Below are positions 25,915 through 36,142 of a stretch of 64,000 bases of DNA, piece after piece. Source of the DNA: an uncultured Porphyromonas sp. (GTDB lineage Bacteria; Bacteroidota; Bacteroidia; Bacteroidales; Porphyromonadaceae); the NCBI RefSeq assembly GCF_900541275.1, contig NZ_UQJH01000005.1, positions 44,589-108,588 of the forward strand, read 5' to 3'. The notes under the pieces are model-generated. The model saw only the letters and a program-made list of their open reading frames with translations, did not search any database and was not told the origin of the DNA. The position numbers and the translations under genes were made by a program. The number at the start of each line of letters is the position of its first letter. Within the stretch, counting starts at the first letter, position 1.

Positions 25915-26898
25915 ATGATGAGTGACGAGAGATATATGTGGCGAGCCATCGATCTCGCTCGCCGTGCAGAGCTGCAGGCTGTCTGCCCCAATCCCCGGGT
26001 CGGTGCGGTGCTGGTCTGGCAGGATAGGGTCATCGGTGAGGGGTATCATCAGCGGTGTGGAGAGGGGCATGCGGAGGTGAATTGTCTCGGCTCTGTCGCC
26101 CCCGAGGACGAGTCGAAGATCCCCGACAGCACACTCTACGTCACTCTCGAGCCCTGCTCTCATCAGGGACGAACCCCCTCCTGCGCCCGTATGCTGATCT
26201 CAAGAGGCATCCGGCGGGTGGTCGTCGGTTGCCTCGATCCCAATCCTCTTGTCTCCGGACGGGGGATCAGTCTCCTGCGCCAGTCCGGTATTGAGGTCTC
26301 CACCGGCTGCCTCGAGGAGCAGTGCCGGCAGGTGGCGAGAGTTTTCCTCACCAATCAGGAGCAGGGAAGGCCATATATTATACTGAAGTGGGCGGAGTCG
26401 GCCGATCACTTCCTCGATCGGCTGCGGCAAAGCCCGGAGGAGCGCCCGGTCGCCTTCTCCACCCCTCATACGCGTATGCTGGTTCATCGGCTCCGGAGCT
26501 GCTGTAGTGGGATTGTGGTCGGGAGGAGGACCCTTGAGCTGGACCGGCCGTCGCTCACCAATCGCTACTGGCCGCTCTCGCCCTACTCGCCGAAGCGCTT
26601 TCTCCTCTCCTCGCAGGAGGTTGACCTGGATCCCGGCTGGGAGCTCCTCCGCAGCGTCTCGCCGGAGAGTATGTCCTACCTCCTGATGGAGAGTGTCACC
26701 TCGCTGCTCGTCGAGGGTGGGGCAGAGACGCTGAGGGCGTTCCTGGAGGCGGACCTTTGGGATGAGATCTACGTGGAGCAGGTGCCGGATGTGACGCTCG
26801 GTGAGGGGGTGAAAGCTCCGTCGCTGGACGCACTGACACCTGACCAAGAGCTTGTGAGGGACGGGCATCACCTTTACAGATACCGCAGATGGGCGTGA
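25915..26898 (+). CDS. ribD: Riboflavin biosynthesis protein RibD (deaminase/reductase)
   Basis: 327-aa bifunctional enzyme for the second and third steps of riboflavin synthesis. The deaminase domain has the zinc ligands and base in HAE (residues 52-54) and PCSHQGRTPSC (80-90). The C-terminal reductase domain is present from about residue 150 (RPYIILKWAESADHF) and includes GIVVGRRTLELDRPSLTNR and LLVEGGAETLRAFLE. Two adjacent ATG codons (25915, 25918) are possible starts. No other rib gene is next to it. Confidence 0.93.
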   Translation: MMSDERYMWRAIDLARRAELQAVCPNPRVGAVLVWQDRVIGEGYHQRCGEGHAEVNCLGSVAPEDESKIPDSTLYVTLEPCSHQGRTPSCARMLISRGIRRVVVGCLDPNPLVSGRGISLLRQSGIEVSTGCLEEQCRQVARVFLTNQEQGRPYIILKWAESADHFLDRLRQSPEERPVAFSTPHTRMLVHRLRSCCSGIVVGRRTLELDRPSLTNRYWPLSPYSPKRFLLSSQEVDLDPGWELLRSVSPESMSYLLMESVTSLLVEGGAETLRAFLEADLWDEIYVEQVPDVTLGEGVKAPSLDALTPDQELVRDGHHLYRYRRWA

Positions 26899-26984
26899 CA
26901 GGATTTTCCCTGTGTTTGGCGGGTATACCGGTATATGACTTTGCTAATTGAATGATAGAGTAACCTTATTGTTATAAGTGTTTT

Positions 26985-27200
26985 ATGAATTGGCGACCTT
27001 TATTTCCTCTGGTTATTGGTCTTTTGGGACTTGTCCTGTACATCTCTAACTTGATCGAGCTAGAGAAAAAGAAAGACACATACCAAAATCCTCCTTATGT
27101 ATCTGCGCGTCGAAGGGAGATCTATCTCTGGATTGTGATCTTCTCCTATCTTTTCATTGATAATATTTGTCCGGTTTGGGGACTGCTTTTCAATACGTAG
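26985..27200 (+). CDS. Small two-helix membrane protein
   Basis: 71-aa hypothetical protein with two likely membrane helices (about residues 6-23 and 47-67) joined by a charged linker (ELEKKKDTYQ). Lower GC than its neighbours. It sits alone between ribD and an ATP-grasp-like gene, with a strong hairpin immediately downstream. No family recognised; coding status is supported by helix pattern and size only. Confidence 0.5.
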   Translation: MNWRPLFPLVIGLLGLVLYISNLIELEKKKDTYQNPPYVSARRREIYLWIVIFSYLFIDNICPVWGLLFNT

Positions 27201-27216
27201 ACTAAGGAGTAGTTGA

Positions 27217-27260
27217 GAGCATCCGCACCTCGCTCGTCTTTATGCGAGGTGCGGGTGCTC
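27217..27260. terminator. Hairpin upstream of the ATP-grasp-like gene
   Basis: GAGCATCCGCACCTCGC pairs with GCGAGGTGCGGGTGCTC (17 bp, one G-T). It ends the small membrane gene and contains the ATG at 27242, arguing that the next gene starts at 27275. Confidence 0.65.
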
Positions 27261-27274
27261 TTACCATATCTTTT

Positions 27275-28318
27275 ATGATCCTCCACTACTTCAATCCCGG
27301 GTACGAGCTCTCCGCAAAGCGGCGGCAGGCTCACTACACGCCGACGAAGCCGGTCCGGCAGCTGCGGCATGACCTCGCCACCCTGCCGATCTACTACGCT
27401 GCGGAGGGTGAGGGGGTGCTGGTGCCGCAGGACCTCCCTACGGAGCTGCGGACGGAGCAAATGGTCAGCCGGGCGGAGACGGGCGACCGGATCGTGCCGT
27501 GGGGGGCGGCACCGGAAGTGCCGGGGATCGGGTATGAACCGGAAGTGATGCGCCGGCTCGCGAGTCGGGAGCGGTCACAGGAGTTGTGGAAAAAACTGTA
27601 CGAGCCGTCGCTCTTCGGTCCTATGATGCCACCTCGACGCATCTCGGAGGAGAGCGAAGTGCCCAAGGAGGGACGCTGGGTCGCCAAGCTCGACTTCAGC
27701 AGCTCCGGTCGTGGGGTCTTCTTCCCTAAGTCCATACCGGAGCTTCGGGAGGTGCTCCGGAGGCATCAGGAGCTCTACCTGGAGCCGTGGCTCGATCGGG
27801 TGGCAGACCGAGGGTACGAGTTTGTCCGCCACCCCGATGGCGGGATCGAGTACGTGGGTGTCCATCTCTTCACCACCGGTCAGGGTCGCTATGGCGCCAG
27901 TCTCGTTGCTCCTCAAGCGGTGGTGCTGGAGCAACTCCGCCGTCAGCCTACCACGCCCACGCACGAGGAGTATGTGGCACACCTGCTGGAGCGACTGCGA
28001 GGCTACGACTTCCACGGCTACACCGGTCCCTTCGGTATCGACACTGTGGTATGGAGGGATGGCGACCACCTACGGCTCGCCCCCTCTGTGGAGATCAATC
28101 TCCGGCGGACGATGGGGCACGTCGCCCTCGAGTTGTCGCGGCGGTATGCCGAGCCGACCGGACTGACCCTCCTCTACGAGATCACCTCCCCGCAGGGTCT
28201 TACCGACCTCCCCCTCTACCTCACCGGGTCACTCCACACGTACGCCCCCACGCTGCTCACCCCGATCCTCCCCGACACCCGATTTGTCGCTCTCCTCCGA
28301 CCCACCCCAAAGTGGTAA
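27275..28318 (+). CDS. Conserved Bacteroidales protein with ATP-grasp-like features
   Basis: 347 aa from ATG 27275 (MILHYFNPGYE). The N-terminal FNPGYELS, YTPTKPVRQLRHDLATLPIYYA layout recalls a conserved hypothetical family of Bacteroidales. The C-terminal two thirds have features of ATP-grasp ligases: WVAKLDFSSSGRGV (lysine plus Gly/Ser-rich loop), LEPWLDR, and a late APSVEINLRRT that resembles the metal-binding E-x-N element. No substrate can be named. Followed directly by the pta promoter. Confidence 0.65.
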   Translation: MILHYFNPGYELSAKRRQAHYTPTKPVRQLRHDLATLPIYYAAEGEGVLVPQDLPTELRTEQMVSRAETGDRIVPWGAAPEVPGIGYEPEVMRRLASRERSQELWKKLYEPSLFGPMMPPRRISEESEVPKEGRWVAKLDFSSSGRGVFFPKSIPELREVLRRHQELYLEPWLDRVADRGYEFVRHPDGGIEYVGVHLFTTGQGRYGASLVAPQAVVLEQLRRQPTTPTHEEYVAHLLERLRGYDFHGYTGPFGIDTVVWRDGDHLRLAPSVEINLRRTMGHVALELSRRYAEPTGLTLLYEITSPQGLTDLPLYLTGSLHTYAPTLLTPILPDTRFVALLRPTPKW

Positions 28319-28327
28319 AAAATGGTT

Positions 28328-28338
28328 ACTTTTGCCCA
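28328..28338 (+). promoter_or_regulatory. -7 promoter element for pta-ackA
   Basis: TACTTTTG fits TAnnTTTG, preceded by AAAAAATGGT as also seen before kbl. Leader of about 45 nt to the pta ATG. Confidence 0.55.
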
Positions 28339-28383
28339 GCGAGAGAGAAAAAATCATTACAATCAATACGTTCATCATATCCT

Positions 28384-29406
28384 ATGAAACTACTGGAGTC
28401 TATTGCCGAGAAGGCAAAGAAAAATGTCATGTCGATCGTCTTCCCAGAGGGCGAGGAGGAGCGGACGCTTAAGGGCGTCGATATGCTCCTTCGGGACAAG
28501 ATCCTCACGCCTATCCTGATCGGCGACCCGGAAGTGATCCGGAGGAAGTCCGAGGAGCTCGGGCTGGAGCACATCCATGAGGCTCAGATCGTTTGTCCCA
28601 AGAGCAACCCCAAGAAGCAGGAGTACGCAGACCTCCTCTACGATCTCCGCAAGCATAAGGGCATGACGCCCGAGCAGGCACTCGCCAAGGCTGAGGACCC
28701 GCTCTTCCTCGGCTGCCTTATGATCAAGAGTGGCGACGCCGACGGAGAGGTATCCGGTGCGATCCACTCCACCGGCGACACCATCCGCCCCGCCCTGCAG
28801 ATCCTCCGCACCGCTCCCGGAGTCAAGGCTGTGAGCGGTAGCTTCATCATCCAAATGAATGACCAGATCACGCCCAAGTACGGCTCCGACGGCCTCTTCG
28901 TCTTTGCCGACTGCGGCGTCATGATCTCACCGAATAAGGAGCAGCTCGCTCAGATCGCCATCTCCTCCGCCGAGACCGCACAGTCTGTCCTCGGTATGGA
29001 TCCCAAGATCGCCTTCACCTCCTTCTCCACCAAGGGCAGTGCCAAGGATGAGAAGGTCGACCTCATGGTCGAGGCTATGGAGTACACCCGCGAGATCGCT
29101 CCCGAGCTGAAGATCGATGGCGAGCTCCAGATCGATGCCGCCCTCGATCCCACTGTCGCTGAGCTCAAGGCTCCCGGTAGCGAGGTGGCCGGTCACGCCA
29201 ATGTCCTCGTCTTCCCCGACCTCCAGGTGGGCAACATCGCCTACAAGATCGCACAGCGTATCGGTGGTGCCACCGCCATCGGCCCGATCCTGCAGGGTCT
29301 TGACGGTGCTGTCAACGACCTCTCCCGCGGCTGCTCCCCCATGGACATCTACTACCTCGCTGCTGTCACCGCCCTCCAGGCTGCTCATCGTAAGTCTCAG
29401 AAGTAA
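28384..29406 (+). CDS. pta: Phosphate acetyltransferase
   Basis: 340-aa cytosolic enzyme exchanging acetyl-CoA and acetyl phosphate; the short, catalytic-domain-only form. Typical segments: VFPEGEEERTLKGVDML at the N-terminus, SGDADGEVSGAIHSTGDTIRPALQI centrally, and VLVFPDLQVGNIAYKIAQRI and GPILQG near the C-terminus. The same frame is open for 199 codons upstream but that part overlaps the preceding gene. ATG 28384 gives family length. With ackA (9 nt gap) it forms the acetate/ATP module. Confidence 0.95.
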   Translation: MKLLESIAEKAKKNVMSIVFPEGEEERTLKGVDMLLRDKILTPILIGDPEVIRRKSEELGLEHIHEAQIVCPKSNPKKQEYADLLYDLRKHKGMTPEQALAKAEDPLFLGCLMIKSGDADGEVSGAIHSTGDTIRPALQILRTAPGVKAVSGSFIIQMNDQITPKYGSDGLFVFADCGVMISPNKEQLAQIAISSAETAQSVLGMDPKIAFTSFSTKGSAKDEKVDLMVEAMEYTREIAPELKIDGELQIDAALDPTVAELKAPGSEVAGHANVLVFPDLQVGNIAYKIAQRIGGATAIGPILQGLDGAVNDLSRGCSPMDIYYLAAVTALQAAHRKSQK

Positions 29407-29415
29407 TATCAGGAT

Positions 29416-30624
29416 ATGAAGGTTTTAGTCCTCAATTGCGGCAGCTCGTCTGCCAAGTTTCAGCTCATCGACACCGAGTCGGAGCAGGTGATGATCAAGG
29501 GGAATGCTGAGCGCATCGGCGACAAGGAGTCGTTCCTCAAGGTCAAGACCCCGGACGGCAAGTCCAATACCATCGAGCAGTACTTCCGCGATCACACCCA
29601 GGCGGTGGAGCTGATCCTCAAGCAGCTCACCGACCCGCAGTACCACTGCATCTCCAGCCTTGATGAGATCGGCGCTGTCGGTCACCGCGTCCTGCACGGT
29701 GGCTCCGTCTTCACGAAGAGCTGTCTCGTTACCCCCGAGGTGATTGAGGGGATCAAGAGGTGCATCCCCCTCGGGCCACTGCACAACCCCGCCAACCTCA
29801 AGGGTATCGACGCTGTCTCACAGGTCCTGCCCAAGGCTCCCCAGGTGGTAGTCTTCGACACCTCCTTCCATCAGACGATGCCGGCGAAGTCCTACATGTA
29901 CGCCATCCCTCGCCGCTTCTACGACGAGTATCAGATCCGTCGCTACGGCTTCCACGGCACCAGCCACCGCTATGTCAGCCACCGCACCTGCGAGATCCTC
30001 GGGCTTGACCCCGATCACAATCGCCTCATCTCCTGCCACATCGGCAACGGAGGCTCTATCTGCGCTGTCAAGGATGGCAAGTGCATCGATACCACGATGG
30101 GGCTCACCCCGCTGGAGGGACTGATGATGGGTACCCGCTCAGGCGACATCGACCCGGCTGCAGTCCTCTATATCATGAAGAAGGAGGGACTCACTCCCGA
30201 TCAGATGGACCACCTGCTCAATAAGGAGTCTGGCGTCCTCGGCGTCACCGGCAAGTCCAGCGACATGCGCGACATCGAGGCTGGTGTGGCTGCAGGCGAC
30301 AAGGACTGCATCCTCGCCCTCTCTATGTACGATCAGCGGATCAAGAAGTACGTCGGAGCCTACCTCGCTGAGCTCGGTGGTGCCGATGCGATCATCTTCA
30401 CCGGCGGTGTGGGAGAGAATCAGGCCATCACCCGTGAGACCGTCTGCTCCGATATGGAGTTTTGTGGCATCAAGCTCGACAAGGAGCTCAATGCCAAGGT
30501 CCACGGTACCGAGACCGTCATCTCTGCCCCCGACAGTAAGGTCAAGGTGATCGTCGTGCCGACCAACGAGGAGCTGGTCATCGCACGCGATACCGTCGCC
30601 ATCGTCACCGGCAAGATGAAGTAA
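29416..30624 (+). CDS. ackA: Acetate kinase
   Basis: 402-aa ASKHA-fold kinase making ATP and acetate from acetyl phosphate. VLNCGSSSAKFQLID at the N-terminus, the GFHGTSHRYVS signature (His in the active site) near residue 178, and IFTGGVGEN near residue 330. Co-transcribed with pta and followed by a strong terminator. Confidence 0.96.
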   Translation: MKVLVLNCGSSSAKFQLIDTESEQVMIKGNAERIGDKESFLKVKTPDGKSNTIEQYFRDHTQAVELILKQLTDPQYHCISSLDEIGAVGHRVLHGGSVFTKSCLVTPEVIEGIKRCIPLGPLHNPANLKGIDAVSQVLPKAPQVVVFDTSFHQTMPAKSYMYAIPRRFYDEYQIRRYGFHGTSHRYVSHRTCEILGLDPDHNRLISCHIGNGGSICAVKDGKCIDTTMGLTPLEGLMMGTRSGDIDPAAVLYIMKKEGLTPDQMDHLLNKESGVLGVTGKSSDMRDIEAGVAAGDKDCILALSMYDQRIKKYVGAYLAELGGADAIIFTGGVGENQAITRETVCSDMEFCGIKLDKELNAKVHGTETVISAPDSKVKVIVVPTNEELVIARDTVAIVTGKMK

Positions 30625-30652
30625 GGCCATCGCCTTTCCCTAATAGAGAATC

Positions 30653-30693
30653 AAAAGGGTCCCCACAGTCGCACCGGCTGTGGGGACCCTTTT
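30653..30693 (+). terminator. Rho-independent terminator after ackA
   Basis: AAAAGGGTCCCCACAG pairs with CTGTGGGGACCCTTTT across a 9-nt loop, followed by CTTTT. Confidence 0.9.
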
Positions 30694-30741
30694 CTTTTGC
30701 TCAGAGGATGAAAGGTCGGAGCCCAGTCCTAAGGGAAAAGT

Positions 30742-30823
30742 CTAATACCGATATTAGGTAACTCTAATATCGGTATTAGACTTTCCTAATATCGGTATTA
30801 GAATCACCTAATATCGGTATTAG
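30742..30823. repeat. Four-unit 22-bp-period palindromic repeat cluster
   Basis: One CTAATACCGATATTAG (30742-30757) followed by three CTAATATCGGTATTAG (30764, 30786, 30808), its exact reverse complement. Units are separated by 6-nt variable spacers, giving a strict 22-bp period. The flank ACAAGCGCCT resembles the flank of the cluster at 48829. Confidence 0.9.
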
Positions 30824-30936
30824 ACAAGCGCCTGTTTTTCGTCATGGGGCAGGCGCATTAGGGATGGGCGGATGATCCCTTTTCTCCATACTCTCACACC
30901 GGCTCTTGAGAGGCAGTCAAGACGAGTAAAAAATGG

Positions 30937-30944
30937 TATCTTTG
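30937..30944 (+). promoter_or_regulatory. -7 promoter element for kbl
   Basis: TATCTTTG preceded by AAAAAATGG. It lies downstream of the alternative in-frame start at 30933, supporting ATG 31011 as the real start. Confidence 0.6.
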
Positions 30945-31010
30945 GGGTACTCAAAAAGCGAATCCTCAGTAGAAGACACTTTTAATCATCTCTATACACA
31001 ATCACAATCT

Positions 31011-32210
31011 ATGTACGACAAGTATAAGAAGCACCTCGAGGAGACTCTCCAGGCGATCAAGGATGCCGGCACTTACAAGCGTGAGCGCCTCATCACCAGC
31101 AAGCAGAGCTCTGCCATCACCGTGGATCAGAATGGCAAGGAGATCCATGCACTCAACTTCTGCGCCAATAACTACCTCGGTCTCGCTGACGATCAGCGCC
31201 TGATCGATGCCGCAGAGAAGATGATGGCCCGCCGTGGCTTCGGTATGTCCTCTGTCCGCTTCATCTGCGGTACGCAGGATGTACACCTGGAGCTGGAGAA
31301 GGCTATCTCTCGCTACTTCGGCACCGAGGACACGATCCTCTACGCTGCCTGCTTTGATGCCAATGGCGGTCTCTTCGGCTCCCTCCTCACCGAGGAGGAT
31401 GCGATCATCTCCGATCAGCTCAATCACGCCTCCATCATCGATGGTGTCCGTCTCTGCAAGGCACAGCGCTACCGCTACCTCAATGGCGATATGGCCGACC
31501 TGGAGGCGAAGCTCAAGGAGGCTCAGGCTCAGCGCTTCCGCGTCATCGCCACGGATGGTGTCTTCTCTATGGACGGCAACGTCGCTCCGCTCGATAAGAT
31601 CTGCGAGCTGGCTGAGAAGTATGACGCTATGGTGATGGTCGACGAGAGCCACTCTGCCGGTGTCGTCGGCAAGACCGGTCGCGGTGTCACCGAGCAGTAT
31701 GGCGTGCGTGGTAAGGTGGAGATCATCACCGGTACCCTCGGCAAGGCCTTTGGTGGTGCTGTCGGTGGCTTCACCACCGGTAAGAAGGAGATCATCGAGC
31801 TCCTCCGCCAGACCTCACGTCCCTACCTCTTCTCCAACTCTCTCCCCCCATCTCTCGTCGGTGCCGGCATCGAGACCTTCCGCATCCTCGAGGAGTCAAC
31901 GGAGCTCCACGACCGTCTGATGGACAATGTCGCCTACTTCCAGGAGAAGATCAAGAAGCTCGGCTTCGACCTGCTCCCCACACAGAGCGCCATCGTCGCT
32001 GTGATGATCTACGACGCTGCCAAGGCTGCTGAGTTTGCTGCCCGCATGCAGGAGGAGGGCATCTTCGTCACTGGCTTCAGCTATCCGGTGGTACCGAAGG
32101 ACAAGGCACGCATCCGCGTACAGCTCTCTGCTGCTCACACCCACGAGCAGATCGACCGCTGCATCGCTGCCTTCGATAAGATTGGCCACGACCTCGGGAT
32201 CCTGAAGTAA
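31011..32210 (+). CDS. kbl: Glycine C-acetyltransferase (2-amino-3-ketobutyrate CoA ligase)
   Basis: 399-aa PLP enzyme of the alpha-oxoamine synthase family; cleaves 2-amino-3-ketobutyrate with CoA to glycine and acetyl-CoA. Visible: NFCANNYLGLADD, SVRFICGTQDVHLELE, DESHSAGVVG, and the PLP-lysine region TGTLGKAFGG. Length matches Kbl rather than the related KAS or SPT enzymes. Single-gene unit with its own promoter and terminator; a threonine dehydrogenase partner is not in the window. Confidence 0.9.
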   Translation: MYDKYKKHLEETLQAIKDAGTYKRERLITSKQSSAITVDQNGKEIHALNFCANNYLGLADDQRLIDAAEKMMARRGFGMSSVRFICGTQDVHLELEKAISRYFGTEDTILYAACFDANGGLFGSLLTEEDAIISDQLNHASIIDGVRLCKAQRYRYLNGDMADLEAKLKEAQAQRFRVIATDGVFSMDGNVAPLDKICELAEKYDAMVMVDESHSAGVVGKTGRGVTEQYGVRGKVEIITGTLGKAFGGAVGGFTTGKKEIIELLRQTSRPYLFSNSLPPSLVGAGIETFRILEESTELHDRLMDNVAYFQEKIKKLGFDLLPTQSAIVAVMIYDAAKAAEFAARMQEEGIFVTGFSYPVVPKDKARIRVQLSAAHTHEQIDRCIAAFDKIGHDLGILK

Positions 32211-32236
32211 TCCACTTCCACTTCATCCAAACCTAT

Positions 32237-32277
32237 GGCGCCCCGGCGGACTTAGATCCCCCGGGGCGCCTTTCCTT
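32237..32277 (+). terminator. Rho-independent terminator after kbl
   Basis: GGCGCCCCGG pairs with CCGGGGCGCC, followed by TTTCCTTT. Confidence 0.85.
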
Positions 32278-32299
32278 TGGTGCCTGACGATCTTTTTTT

Positions 32300-32348
32300 T
32301 GGGGAAAAAAGAGGGGGCGACAAGTCAGTAGTGACCTGTCGCCCCCTC
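32300..32348 (-). terminator. Rho-independent terminator after eno
   Basis: On the minus strand GAGGGGGCGACA pairs with TGTCGCCCCCTC and is followed by a T-rich run (TTTTTTCCCC). Confidence 0.85.
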
Positions 32349-32375
32349 TCTGTGGGCTCTCTCTCGAGGGAGAGA

Positions 32376-33692
<1,317 letters not shown>

Positions 33693-33743
33693 TCTTCTCA
33701 TTATTCTATAGGATTAGTACTAAAAATCTTTCTTTACCGACCA

Positions 33744-33751
33744 CAAATATA
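33744..33751 (-). promoter_or_regulatory. -7 promoter element of eno
   Basis: TATATTTG on the minus strand, about 50 nt before the eno ATG. Confidence 0.6.
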
Positions 33752-33907
33752 CCCAAAGTGTCCGACTTAAGTGGTCCGCTTGACCTCTTTTATAAGATCT
33801 GAAGTGGAGGAAGAGGGCCACGGGATGCTCCATAGGGCGTATCTCGTAGGTGACGACCTGCTCCACGAGGCCTCGTACTATAGCCCTCTCAGATGGCAGA
33901 CGGGGAC

Positions 33908-35380
33908 TTACGGGATCAGGAGGCGCTGCCCGGGACGGATGTTATTGGAGCGGAGGTTATTGGCTCGCTTGATCTTGGTGACGGTGACGCCCTTGTACTT
34001 CGAGGCGATCCCGGAGAGGGTGTCGCCTCTCTTCACGGTGTAGTAGCGGGCATTATGCTGCTGGGTGCTGCCCTTTTTCTTGCTCGTCGTGCCGGACTTG
34101 GCTGCGGAGACTGAGGCTTTGTCGCCTGTCCGGATCACTAACCGCTGCCCGGGGTGGATCGTATTTGACCTCAATCCATTCCACTGCTTGATCTGAGCTG
34201 TGGTGACGTGGAAGCGGCGGGCTATGGAGCCGAGAGAGTCGCCTCGGCGGACGCGGTAGGTCACCTCTCGCTCACTGTCGGCAGTCTGCTGCTCGTCAAT
34301 GTCATCAGAGTCGGACGTGCTGTCCTCCTCCCTCGCCTCGCTCTCGTGGTGAGTGGCGAAGTACTTCTCCCTCTTGGAGTCAAAGTCGATCGCTGCCTGC
34401 GCCGGCAGCACGATCACCTGCGATTGCTGGTTGCCGGGGATGATCCCCTTCTTGTACATAGGATTGAGCAGCTCGATGGTATCGAGGGAGACGCTGGTGA
34501 TCTCCGCCAGCTCTCTCGTGGTGCAGCGACGGGCGAGGTGGACTGTGTCTGTGGCGAGCGGTATGTGGATCGCTGAGGGTCGTATGTCGTGCTCCCGGTA
34601 GTACTCCATGCTGTAGAAGGCAGCGATGAAGAAGGGGACGTAGGAGCGGGTCTCGCGGGGGAGGTAGGGAAAGATCTCCCAGAAGTCTCTCTTCCCCCCT
34701 GAGCGGCGGATCGCCTTATTGATATTGCCGGGACCACAATTGTAGGCCGCTATGGCGAGCATCCAGTCGCCGTAGAGGGCGTACATGTCCTTGAAGTACT
34801 CGCACATGGCGCGGGTGGACTTGCGGGGATCCATCCGCTCATCGATCACCGAGTTGATCGTGAGACCGTAGATCTTGCCGGTGCGGAGCATAAATTGCCA
34901 GAAGCCTGTCGCTCCCATCCGGGAGACGGCGGTGGGATTGAGTGCACTCTCAACGATGGCGAGGTACTTCAGCTCGAGGGGCAGCCCCTGTCTGTCGAGC
35001 TCCTCCTCGATGATAGGGAAGTAGTAGGTGGCCCGACTTAGCATCAGGCTCATAAGGTTGCTCCGGCGATTGACATAGAGGTCGATCGCCTCCCGCACAG
35101 CGGGATTGTAGGTGAGCGGTATGGCGCTCTCCATCCGTGCCAGCCGGTCGCGGTAGAGCTGGTCCTTACCCTCCAGCTCTCGCTTGCTCGCCTGTCGGTG
35201 TGGCTTGCTGAGGGAGTAGTATTCCTTGTACCGAGAGTTGAGGAGCGAGTCGAGAGCCATATCGAAGCTCTCCGGCAGACGTCCTAGGTCGGGCTCCTCA
35301 CCATTGCTCTGACCATAGGCCTGAGGTAGGGCGAGTGCTGTCAGCAGGAGGAGTAGGAGGAGTGGGAATGGGCGTCTCAT
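33908..35380 (-). CDS. mltD: Membrane-bound lytic transglycosylase D-like, two LysM domains
   Basis: 490-aa peptidoglycan lytic transglycosylase. Signal peptide ends near AYGQS; SLT domain about residues 125-300 with catalytic Glu144 in AIVESALNPTAVSRMGATGF, plus AAYNCGPGN; two LysM domains near 366-410 and 445-490 (RRGDSLGSIA, KRGDTLSGIA). An acidic, low-complexity linker precedes the first LysM. It follows parA, parB and a DUF5683 gene, an arrangement familiar in Bacteroidales, linking chromosome segregation and envelope genes in one operon. Confidence 0.92.
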   Translation of the reverse strand: MRRPFPLLLLLLLTALALPQAYGQSNGEEPDLGRLPESFDMALDSLLNSRYKEYYSLSKPHRQASKRELEGKDQLYRDRLARMESAIPLTYNPAVREAIDLYVNRRSNLMSLMLSRATYYFPIIEEELDRQGLPLELKYLAIVESALNPTAVSRMGATGFWQFMLRTGKIYGLTINSVIDERMDPRKSTRAMCEYFKDMYALYGDWMLAIAAYNCGPGNINKAIRRSGGKRDFWEIFPYLPRETRSYVPFFIAAFYSMEYYREHDIRPSAIHIPLATDTVHLARRCTTRELAEITSVSLDTIELLNPMYKKGIIPGNQQSQVIVLPAQAAIDFDSKREKYFATHHESEAREEDSTSDSDDIDEQQTADSEREVTYRVRRGDSLGSIARRFHVTTAQIKQWNGLRSNTIHPGQRLVIRTGDKASVSAAKSGTTSKKKGSTQQHNARYYTVKRGDTLSGIASKYKGVTVTKIKRANNLRSNNIRPGQRLLIP

Positions 35381-35386
35381 ATAAGG

Positions 35387-36139
35387 TCAAAAGGATAGAG
35401 CTACCTGGACGGCAGGTCCTCCCGATGAGGGGAGAGTGGTCGAGGGGATGTAGGAGGGGGTCGCCCGAAGTGTCAGTTCCGGGGAGATGTCGAAGTGTGC
35501 CAGCTCCGCATCGACGTAGGCATCGACGATCGAGAGGGCGTAGACGCCCACGGCAACGATGATGGAGAGGTCGCGATTGCGCCGATAGAAGTCGCGTCCA
35601 TGGCGGAGGGTCTCTTGGAAGGAGCCGTTAGTCCGGTAGCTTTTGGGGTCGGCACCGGCGGGGACAAAGGCGATCCACGAGTCGTTGGTCATCGGGTCGT
35701 CGCTCTTGATGTCGCTGTAGGCCTTGGCGTACTCGAGGAGGTTGTTGTTATTCCACGAGATGGCGTAGTAGAGGGCGGTCATGCCCCCGATGATGATCGG
35801 GACCTTCCAGTACTTCCTATTGTAGACCTGTCCGCCTCCGGGGATGATCGCCCAGAGGACTGCGGCGCGGGGACTGGGGGAGAAGGTCTTCTGCTCCACC
35901 TTCGTCACCTCCTCCTCCTCAGTGGGGACCTCGGTCGGTATCAGCCGAGTGCTATCCTGCTGTACTGCCAGGGCGTCTGTCTTGGCGGGTGTGAGGATGG
36001 TTGTGTCGGGCTGCAGTGGTGGGGCAGAGGGGATGGTGTCGCAGCCGATCGTCTCGCGCCCATACGCCAAGCTTGTCCCCAAGCCGAGAGCCAAGAGGAG
36101 GAAGAAAAGGTGTGCCAGACGATGACTCAGGCGGTACAT
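35387..36139 (-). CDS. DUF5683 membrane protein
   Basis: 250 aa with a signal peptide (ending near AYGRE), a Pro/Thr/Glu-rich stretch, then a conserved core AVLWAIIPGGGQVYNRKYWKVPIIIGGM with likely membrane helices and a later helix (SIIVAVGVYALSIVDAYVDAEL). The GGGQ-YN-KYWK motif marks DUF5683. Function unknown; always-close association with parB and mltD is the main clue. 3 nt from parB, 6 nt from mltD. Confidence 0.85.
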   Translation of the reverse strand: MYRLSHRLAHLFFLLLALGLGTSLAYGRETIGCDTIPSAPPLQPDTTILTPAKTDALAVQQDSTRLIPTEVPTEEEEVTKVEQKTFSPSPRAAVLWAIIPGGGQVYNRKYWKVPIIIGGMTALYYAISWNNNNLLEYAKAYSDIKSDDPMTNDSWIAFVPAGADPKSYRTNGSFQETLRHGRDFYRRNRDLSIIVAVGVYALSIVDAYVDAELAHFDISPELTLRATPSYIPSTTLPSSGGPAVQVALSF

Positions 36140-36142
36140 ACG

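Larger units (their letters stand above)
30625..31010. other. Intergenic region ackA-kbl
   Basis: Contains the ackA terminator, the four-unit palindromic repeat cluster, a GCGCCTG...CAGGCGC hairpin at 30828-30858, and the kbl promoter. No gene. Confidence 0.8.

Noticed and set aside
27787..28383. 199 in-frame codons upstream of pta
   Set aside because: They overlap the ATP-grasp-like gene in another frame, read as low-complexity Arg/Pro-rich sequence, and run through the pta promoter.
30742..30823. CRISPR-like array
   Set aside because: Repeats are 16-bp palindromes, spacers only 6 nt, arrays have 2-4 units, and no cas genes are near.
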